From assembly GCA_023460615.1 (NCBI GenBank), contig JAEWPL010000304.1:1-5357 (forward strand): a stretch of 5,357 bases of DNA, given 5' to 3'. The DNA comes from Pseudomonadota bacterium (GTDB lineage Bacteria > Pseudomonadota > Gammaproteobacteria > Enterobacterales > Succinivibrionaceae). Each line of letters starts with the position of its first letter. The stretch's first letter is position 1. Position numbers and translations under genes: made by a program. Below the pieces are notes generated by a model, which ran no database searches, was not told the DNA's origin, and saw only the letters and a list, made by a program, of their open reading frames with translations. Shown piece after piece: positions 1 to 3,968 of this stretch.

Positions 1-748
1 AGTTAAGGTGGTAAGTTATGACCGTTTAGTCTTAAATACACCTAACATTGATTATTATGTAACCTACAACAATAAAAGAATTGGTGCACTTCAAGCTAAG
101 TACTTAGTTGAAGCTTTAAATCTTGAGAGTGGAGCTACTAAAACTATTGAGTTTTTCCACGGCTCACAGGAAGACAACAACTCAAGATACTACTACAAAG
201 GTGCTATGGAAGTGTTACAGCCTTACATCAATAATGGCACTTTACTTGTAAGATCAGGTGAGATTAAGCCTGACGACATCAGTGTTGATTCTTGGCATAA
301 AGACTCTGCGCTAAAGCGTATGGAGCACATTATGAATAAGGCTGGCTATGGCCCTGGTGACAATCGTTTAGATGCGGTGTTGTCTCCAACTGACACTATT
401 TCAAAAGCTGTAATTCAAGTTTTAAAACAGCATGGCTATTGTGATGAGAATATGCCGGTAATTACAGGTCAAGACGGTAGACTTGATGCTTTAACTGCTA
501 TCAAATCTCGTGAGCAAGCTATGACTATCTATAAAGAAAAAGAGAGATTGTGCTATGAAGCTTTATATATTGCTCAATGCCTAAAGAACAATCAATATGT
601 AAAGTACAATGATGCGGTAACTTACCACAATGGTATTAGAGCTTTAGATTCTTTAGTAATTGAGCCTACTTCTGTAGTGGATAGATATAATGTATCTTCC
701 TTTATGATGGTAAGCCAATTATTTGGCAATCAGTTTGCAAGCTTGTAG
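1..748 (+). CDS. chvE: ChvE/XylF-type periplasmic sugar-binding protein of an ABC transporter (5' end cut by window)
   Basis: This is the substrate-binding subunit of a monosaccharide ABC importer, which captures sugars in the periplasm and delivers them to a membrane permease/ATPase. The frame is open to the left edge (codons for V-K precede the GTG at position 8), so that GTG is internal. Roughly 130 N-terminal residues, including the signal peptide, are missing by comparison with XylF/ChvE. Counting from the GTG, visible family features are the sugar-contacting YDR (4-6), the hinge stretch DYYVTYNNKRIGALQA (15-30), GSQEDNN (52-58), DAVLSPTD (122-129), the TGQD motif (153-156) and Y-K (175-176). 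The D156 to K176 spacing fits the family. The insertion around 84-98 favours ChvE (galactose/glucose/arabinose/xylose) over strict XylF. The last 20 residues do not show the usual family ending. Transporter partners are not downstream, so they must lie to the left or elsewhere. The exact sugar cannot be read from the sequence. Confidence 0.85.
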   Translation, partial: VKVVSYDRLVLNTPNIDYYVTYNNKRIGALQAKYLVEALNLESGATKTIEFFHGSQEDNNSRYYYKGAMEVLQPYINNGTLLVRSGEIKPDDISVDSWHKDSALKRMEHIMNKAGYGPGDNRLDAVLSPTDTISKAVIQVLKQHGYCDENMPVITGQDGRLDALTAIKSREQAMTIYKEKERLCYEALYIAQCLKNNQYVKYNDAVTYHNGIRALDSLVIEPTSVVDRYNVSSFMMVSQLFGNQFASL

Positions 749-758
749 TTCAAAAGTT

Positions 759-786
759 AAAAAAAAGCCTAGCAAAATTGCTAGGC
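759..786 (-). terminator. Rho-independent terminator of galM
   Basis: Read on the minus strand, GCCTAGCA pairs with TGCTAGGC around an ATTT loop (786 down to 767). Eight T residues follow directly (766-759). It lies 37 bases beyond the galM stop codon, as expected for an intrinsic terminator. On the plus strand the same hairpin is followed by CAAACATATG with no T-run, so it should act poorly for the convergent sugar-binding gene. Confidence 0.85.
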
Positions 787-823
787 CAAACATATGAACG
801 ATTAGCTTAAATTTCAGTAAAAA

Positions 824-1846
824 CTAATAAAACTTGTATCTAATGGTTTTCTCAAGTGGTTTTTCTGGAGTAACCATTGGATTTACATCCTTAAATTGCT
901 CTAAGTGAGGGCAATCAGGGTAGAATTCTGGCTCAATGCATACAGCGCATTGATCTTGGTATACCAAACCGTCATCACGGGCGATGATGTTGTTATCACC
1001 TTGATGTACGTAGTTACCGGTATACATTTGGAAAGCAGGGTAATCTGTGTAAACTTCCATGGAAAGTTTCTTATCGTCAGAGGTTACCTTAATAAAAGCT
1101 TTATTTAAATCACCTTTAATTAAGAAAGGATGATCATAGCCTAAAGCTGCTTCCATCTGAGGATCACGTCTAAAGTCTTTTGCAAGTGTCTTTTCTTGTC
1201 TAAAGTCAAAAGCACCGCCGTCAACTTTACGCTTCTGTCCAGTTGGAATGGAATCTTTATCAAGTGGTAAATAGTAGTCACTGTCAATTTGAACACTGTG
1301 ATTTAGTACAGAGCTATTTTTACCATTTAAATTAAAGTAGGCGTGGTTAGTGATACAAGCATAAGTCTTTTGATCACACTTACCTACATAAGAGATAACC
1401 AACTCATTGTCCTCAGTTACGGTGTAAACCACAGTTAAATCAAAATTACCTGGGAAACCCATATCCTTGTCAGGGGAGTGCAAAGTGTATGTTAAGGAGT
1501 TATCTGACTTGTCTACAAGTTTAAAACGTCTCTTATCAAAGCCGTCTACACCACCATGAAGACAATGAGTTGATCCTGAGTTTAATACGTATGTCGTTTT
1601 GTCGATTGTAAATTGGGAGTTTGCAATACGATTTGCAAATCTACCAATAGTTGCATTAAAGAAACAAGCTTGGGTATACCAATCTTTTGGATCTTTTAGA
1701 CCTAAAACTACCTCACGGTTGCTTTCTCCTTTAACAGGAACATTAAGGGAAATGATAGTAGCACCCCAATCCATAATAGTAACACTCATGCCGTTGGCAT
1801 TTTTAATGGTTTCAAGTTGTGGATTTTGACTGTAGTTTTCGTTCAT
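824..1846 (-). CDS. galM: Aldose 1-epimerase (mutarotase) GalM
   Basis: GalM interconverts the alpha and beta anomers of galactose, glucose and related aldoses in the cytoplasm, feeding beta-galactose metabolism into the Leloir pathway. The 340-residue protein has full family length. Visible motifs in order are GRFANRI (68-74) with the substrate-contacting N72/R73, H94-C-L-HGG (94-99), TNHAYFNL (166-173), YDHPF (237-241), Y-TGN (275-278) and CIEPEFYPD (303-311). By analogy with characterised GalM, H97 and H168 are the catalytic histidines and E305 the general base. The usual Gln after the catalytic Glu region (QFYPD) is Glu here (E307), which is a minor variation. The ATG start is preceded at 8 bases by a modest AGAGA ribosome binding site (1855-1859). 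It is convergent with the sugar-binding protein gene, which fits a shared role in sugar uptake and use. No other gal genes are in the window. A LacI/GalR-type operator lies upstream. Confidence 0.95.
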   Translation of the reverse strand: MNENYSQNPQLETIKNANGMSVTIMDWGATIISLNVPVKGESNREVVLGLKDPKDWYTQACFFNATIGRFANRIANSQFTIDKTTYVLNSGSTHCLHGGVDGFDKRRFKLVDKSDNSLTYTLHSPDKDMGFPGNFDLTVVYTVTEDNELVISYVGKCDQKTYACITNHAYFNLNGKNSSVLNHSVQIDSDYYLPLDKDSIPTGQKRKVDGGAFDFRQEKTLAKDFRRDPQMEAALGYDHPFLIKGDLNKAFIKVTSDDKKLSMEVYTDYPAFQMYTGNYVHQGDNNIIARDDGLVYQDQCAVCIEPEFYPDCPHLEQFKDVNPMVTPEKPLEKTIRYKFY

Positions 1847-1960
1847 AAATATTTTCTCTAGATGGTATGACTTAGCTTATTTAGTTCTTACGAACAAGTT
1901 AAATAAAATTGAATTGTCAGTCATACATCGTTACCTCATGTTTATGTTTTTTGTATTTGC

Positions 1961-1966
1961 ATTATA
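1961..1966 (-). promoter_or_regulatory. Probable galM promoter -10 element
   Basis: On the minus strand this hexamer is a perfect TATAAT. It would place the transcript start near 1954 and leave a leader of about 108 bases before the galM ATG. The -35 region at standard spacing is poor (AAACGC-like, 1984-1989) and falls inside the LacI-type operator, which suggests either a weak or an activator-assisted promoter. An overlapping alternative -10, TATACT (1966-1971), pairs with TGTAAA (1987-1992) at a short 15-base spacing. Confidence 0.5.
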
Positions 1967-1978
1967 GTATAGAATTCA

Positions 1979-1992
1979 TGAAAGCGTTTACA
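1979..1992. promoter_or_regulatory. LacI/GalR-family operator upstream of galM
   Basis: The 14-mer TGAAAGCGTTTACA has the LacI-family pattern: a central CG flanked by near-symmetrical halves (TGnAAnC/GnTTnCA), with 5 of 7 position pairs complementary. It matches the consensus shared by GalR-type operators and the Gram-positive cre site. It sits 13 bases upstream of the predicted -10, overlapping the -35/spacer, where a bound repressor would block RNA polymerase. The context (galM, sugar uptake) suggests a GalR/GalS-like sugar-responsive repressor. No regulator gene is in the window. Confidence 0.55.
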
Positions 1993-2011
1993 TATTCTGT
2001 GATCTATTCCT

Positions 2012-2029
2012 AAATTTTGATCAAAATTT
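2012..2029. repeat. 18-bp perfect palindrome AAATTTTGATCAAAATTT
   Basis: Every position of the 18-mer is paired with its complement around a central GATC (centre 2020/2021). It lies between the LacI-type operator and a second operator-like element, upstream of galM. With no loop it is more likely a binding site for a dimeric regulator than an RNA hairpin. It resembles an FNR box (TTGAT-n4-ATCAA) with the spacer removed, so I do not call it FNR. The regulator is unknown. Confidence 0.5.
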
Positions 2030-2033
2030 TAAC

Positions 2034-2047
2034 CGAAACCGTTTTAA
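2034..2047. promoter_or_regulatory. Weak second LacI-type operator-like element
   Basis: The 14-mer CGAAACCGTTTTAA has the central CG and AAA/TTT arms of a LacI-family operator but lacks the outer TG/CA contacts. Its centre is 55 bp from the centre of the stronger site at 1979-1992. It could be an auxiliary operator or chance similarity in AT-rich DNA. Confidence 0.25.
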
Positions 2048-2211
2048 TTGCATGCGAATTTTTGAAAGAATTATCTATAAAAATGAGTAATTATTTTATT
2101 TATAGCTTGATGTATAAGCATTTTTAGAAAAATACAATAGAAAGTGTAAAATAAAATTAACCGATTGCAAATTGCATTTGAATTTTTCTCCTTACTAAGA
2201 GATTAGTCCTT

Positions 2212-2277
2212 CTTAAGTTAAATTTTCAAAAGCAACTTAATTTTTGTCAATATGAAAATTTAAACTTTAAGTTTTTT
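2212..2277 (+). repeat. Long AT-rich inverted repeat followed by a T-run
   Basis: The arm 2212-2228 pairs with 2253-2271 to give 17 base pairs: 11 bp, a one-base bulge (A2264), 3 bp, a bulge (T2268) and 3 bp, with a 24-base loop. Six T residues follow (2272-2277), as in an intrinsic terminator on the plus strand, though the stem is mostly A-T and therefore weak. A shorter alternative stem, TTAAGTT (2213-2219) with AACTTAA (2234-2240), is followed by TTTTT (2241-2245) and cannot form at the same time. Both lie upstream of the predicted nitroreductase promoter, so what they would terminate is unclear. Confidence 0.4.
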
Positions 2278-2322
2278 GAAATAGTGAGGCGTAGATACTG
2301 TCCTTCAATTTAGTTGATACTT

Positions 2323-2328
2323 TATAAT
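2323..2328 (+). promoter_or_regulatory. Probable promoter -10 element of the nitroreductase-TSCPD operon
   Basis: A perfect TATAAT lies 45 bases upstream of the nitroreductase start codon, giving a predicted transcript start near 2335 and a leader of about 39 bases. No good -35 hexamer is seen at 16-18 base spacing (GTCCTT at 2300-2305 for 17), so the promoter may be weak or need an activator. Confidence 0.5.
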
Positions 2329-2344
2329 AAGGATTAAGTTAAGG

Positions 2345-2368
2345 TGGTTTAAAGCTAAACCAAAGGAG
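2345..2368 (+). promoter_or_regulatory. Leader hairpin abutting the nitroreductase ribosome binding site
   Basis: TGGTTTA (2345-2351) pairs perfectly with TAAACCA (2356-2362) around an AAGC loop. The strong Shine-Dalgarno AAGGAG (2363-2368) begins immediately after the stem and lies 5 bases before the ATG. The Shine-Dalgarno itself is not paired, so the hairpin may protect the 5' end or stack beside the initiation site. It is not a terminator, as no T-run follows. Confidence 0.45.
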
Positions 2369-2373
2369 ATTAC

Positions 2374-3021
2374 ATGAAAGACTTTTTACAGATTAGTAAA
2401 GAGCGTTATACCACTAAACACTATGACGCTACTAAAAAGATTAGTGATAAAGATTTTGAGACTTTACTAGAGTTTTTGCGTTTAGCACCTTCTGCTGTAA
2501 ACGTACAGCCTTGGTATTTCTATACAGGTTCAACCCAAAAAGCAAAGGATTTAATCTTACCTTGTATTCCTGATTTTAATATCCCAAGAGTAGAGGAGAG
2601 TTCTCACTTTGTAGTAATTTGTGCAAGATGCGAGCTTAATGAGGAGTTTTTAAATTCTCTAACTGTAAAAGAGGAGCTTGATGGTCGTTTTCCATCAGCA
2701 AAGATTAAAGAAGCTATAGACTCTCACCGTAAGAACTTTTCTAATATGCACAAAGAGTTAGGTGATCTTAAAGAGTGGACAGCTAAGCAAGCTTATATTG
2801 CTATGACTGCTTTATTGTATGGAGCAGCTTCCATGGGTATTGATTCAACTCCAATTGAGGGAATGGATTTTGATAAAGCCGATGAGCTTTTAGGCCTTAA
2901 AGGCAAGGGCCTGAAAACTGTAGCCATGGTAACCTTAGGCTACAGAGCACAAGACGATTCTAATGCAACTAGACCTAAGTCTAGACTTTCAAAAGAGCAA
3001 GTTTTTAGTTCCTTAGATTAA
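2374..3021 (+). CDS. NfsB-type oxygen-insensitive NAD(P)H nitroreductase (FMN-dependent)
   Basis: This is a cytoplasmic flavoenzyme of the nitroreductase superfamily, a homodimer that transfers electrons from NAD(P)H through FMN to nitroaromatics, quinones or flavins; the natural substrate is often unknown. At 215 residues it nearly equals E. coli NfsB (217) and aligns with little gapping from my recall of that sequence. Matching features are the N-terminal FMN-phosphate segment RYTTK (11-15), PSAVNVQPW (39-47), N69 and R72 at the positions of NfsB N71 and K74, DGRF (103-106), F122 at the position of NfsB F124, EW-AKQ-Y (134-141), the PIEG loop (160-163) and C-terminal PKSRL (201-205) with the flavin-contacting K202/R204. 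A strong AAGGAG lies 5 bases upstream of the ATG. A TSCPD-domain gene follows 15 bp downstream, probably on the same transcript. The family is certain; orthology to nfsB is likely but substrate is not shown. Confidence 0.92.
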   Translation: MKDFLQISKERYTTKHYDATKKISDKDFETLLEFLRLAPSAVNVQPWYFYTGSTQKAKDLILPCIPDFNIPRVEESSHFVVICARCELNEEFLNSLTVKEELDGRFPSAKIKEAIDSHRKNFSNMHKELGDLKEWTAKQAYIAMTALLYGAASMGIDSTPIEGMDFDKADELLGLKGKGLKTVAMVTLGYRAQDDSNATRPKSRLSKEQVFSSLD

Positions 3022-3036
3022 AAGAGAAAAGTAAAT

Positions 3037-3288
3037 ATGTTTGAATACGAAACCACAGGCACTTGTTGCAAAAAGATTGGCGTAAAACTAAATGGCAAGG
3101 TAATTGAGGATGTATCCTTTGAAGGTGGCTGCCATGGTAATTTAAAGGCTATTAGAACTTTAATTTTAGGCCACAATATTGATGAGATCATCGCGCTTCT
3201 TCGTGGTAACACTTGTAAAACTAAGAATACCTCTTGTGCCGATCAATTAACTTATGCACTAGAAGCTGCTTACAAAGAGCAAAACTAG
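3037..3288 (+). CDS. Small TSCPD-domain protein (TIGR03905-like), function unknown
   Basis: This 83-residue protein belongs to the small stand-alone TSCPD family, related to the C-terminal cysteine region of adenosylcobalamin-dependent ribonucleotide reductases. Family hallmarks are the N-terminal Y-x-T-x-G-x-C (4-10, with a second Cys at 11), V-F-GGCHGNLKAI (26-39), the late Cys at 60, and TSCADQL-YAL (65-75), in which the name-giving TSCPD reads TSCAD. Cysteines 10, 11, 32, 60 and 67 could bind a metal or Fe-S cluster or act as redox thiols, but this is not established. There is no signal peptide or membrane segment. The ATG is preceded by a modest AAGAGA-type ribosome binding site, 15 bp after the nitroreductase stop, suggesting co-transcription with that flavoenzyme. 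A strong terminator follows 16 bp downstream. The family call is confident; no function can be assigned. Confidence 0.85.
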   Translation: MFEYETTGTCCKKIGVKLNGKVIEDVSFEGGCHGNLKAIRTLILGHNIDEIIALLRGNTCKTKNTSCADQLTYALEAAYKEQN

Positions 3289-3304
3289 TTTTAGCTTCAA
3301 AATA

Positions 3305-3330
3305 AAAAAGGATGCGTAAGCATCCTTTTT
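3305..3330. terminator. Bidirectional Rho-independent terminator
   Basis: An 11-bp perfect stem (AAAAAGGATGC at 3305-3315 with GCATCCTTTTT at 3320-3330) closes a GTAA tetraloop of the stable GNRA type. The stem has A-runs on one side and T-runs on the other, so it works in both directions. It lies between two converging genes, 16 bp after the TSCPD stop codon and 21 bp after the leuD stop codon, and should end both transcripts. Confidence 0.92.
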
Positions 3331-3351
3331 AGTTAATCCTTCAACTTTACC

Positions 3352-3966
3352 TTATACAGTACCGTGGGCTCTCCAAGGTGCCATATTCTTCTCGTAATTA
3401 CTAATATCCTCTTGATGTTGTAAGGTTAGTGAAATTGCATCTAAACCTTCTAACATGCAGTGACGACGGAAAGGATCTAAGTCAAACTTAAAGTGTAGTT
3501 GCGCTACATCCACAGTCATGTTCTCTAAAGAGATAGTAATTTGAGTACCAGGCTTTGCTGTTAGCACTTTAAAGATCTCATCTACTTCTTCTGCGCTCAA
3601 CTTAACAGGTAACAGACCATTACCTAAAGAGTTGTTGTAGAAGATATCTGCAAAGGATGGAGCAATAATTGCTCTAAAGCCATAACCCATTAAAGCCCAT
3701 GGAGCGTGCTCACGAGAAGAGCCGTTACCAAAGTTGTCACGTGCAACTAGGATAGTAGCACCTTTGTACTCAGGTTTGTTTAGGTTGAACTCTGGGTTAT
3801 CCTTTGTTTCAGCATCATCTAAATAACGCCAATCGTGGAATAAATGTTTGCCAAAACCATTTCTGTCTACAGCTAATAAAAACTGCTTTGGAATAATCTG
3901 ATCAGTATCGATGTTAGCTGAATCTAGTGGCACTGCAACACCAGTATGAACGGTAAACTTTTGCAT
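3352..3966 (-). CDS. leuD: 3-isopropylmalate dehydratase small subunit LeuD
   Basis: LeuD is the swivel-domain subunit that joins LeuC to isomerise 2-isopropylmalate to 3-isopropylmalate in leucine biosynthesis. The 204-residue protein matches the usual enterobacterial length (about 201). Visible motifs are HTGVAVPLD-ANIDTD-IIPKQFL (7-30), GFG-HLFHDWR (37-47), the substrate-binding GSSREHAPWAL (82-92), APSFADIFYNNS (102-113), LLPVKLS (118-124) and FRRHCMLEGLD-I-LTLQH near the C terminus. One variation is FGNGSSREH, where the common Cys after FG is Asn (N81); this position is not a cluster ligand. The start ATG follows the leuC stop by 2 bases, with a GGAGA ribosome binding site (3977-3981) inside the end of leuC, so translation of the two subunits is probably coupled. 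A terminator follows 21 bp downstream, making leuD the last gene of the operon. Confidence 0.97.
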   Translation of the reverse strand: MQKFTVHTGVAVPLDSANIDTDQIIPKQFLLAVDRNGFGKHLFHDWRYLDDAETKDNPEFNLNKPEYKGATILVARDNFGNGSSREHAPWALMGYGFRAIIAPSFADIFYNNSLGNGLLPVKLSAEEVDEIFKVLTAKPGTQITISLENMTVDVAQLHFKFDLDPFRRHCMLEGLDAISLTLQHQEDISNYEKNMAPWRAHGTV

Positions 3967-3968
3967 GC

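Larger units (their letters stand above)
1847..2373. other. 527-bp divergent intergenic region between galM and the nitroreductase gene
   Basis: This is the only long non-coding stretch and is more AT-rich than the genes. From left to right it holds the galM leader with an 8-bp inverted repeat (1865-1926), a probable galM promoter and operator (1961-1992), an 18-bp palindrome (2012-2029) and a second operator-like element (2034-2047). Further right are a small GAGA-loop hairpin (2194-2207), a long inverted repeat followed by a T-run (2212-2277), and the nitroreductase promoter, leader hairpin and ribosome binding site (2323-2368). I found no convincing gene inside it; the best small frame (14 codons from 2083) lacks a ribosome binding site. 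Confidence 0.8.

Noticed and set aside
8..10. GTG as the start codon of the sugar-binding protein
   Set aside because: The frame is open to the left edge, and the protein would lack the first lobe and signal peptide. This is an internal Val in the V-x-x-YDR strand.
905..1829. Plus-strand open frames at 905-1108 and 1599-1829
   Set aside because: They lie antisense inside galM, have no recognisable domain, and are shadows of its coding sequence.
1998..2013. CRP-like half site TGTGA-n6-CCTAA
   Set aside because: The left half is perfect but the right half matches the TCACA consensus at only two positions, which is too weak to call.
2083..2127. 14-codon open frame in the intergenic region as a leader peptide
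   Set aside because: It has no convincing ribosome binding site, no run of regulatory codons and no associated terminator hairpin at its end.
2164..2176. ATTGCA-A-ATTGCA tandem repeat
   Set aside because: Only two six-base copies in AT-rich DNA; too short to support a repeat array or origin-type iterons.
1..2349. 12-base identity AGTTAAGGTGGT at 1-12 and 2338-2349
   Set aside because: About one such 12-mer pair is expected by chance in a window this size, and one copy is inside a conserved coding segment.
3018..3212. Minus-strand open frame antisense to the TSCPD gene
   Set aside because: It overlaps a recognised protein family member on the other strand and has no family features of its own.
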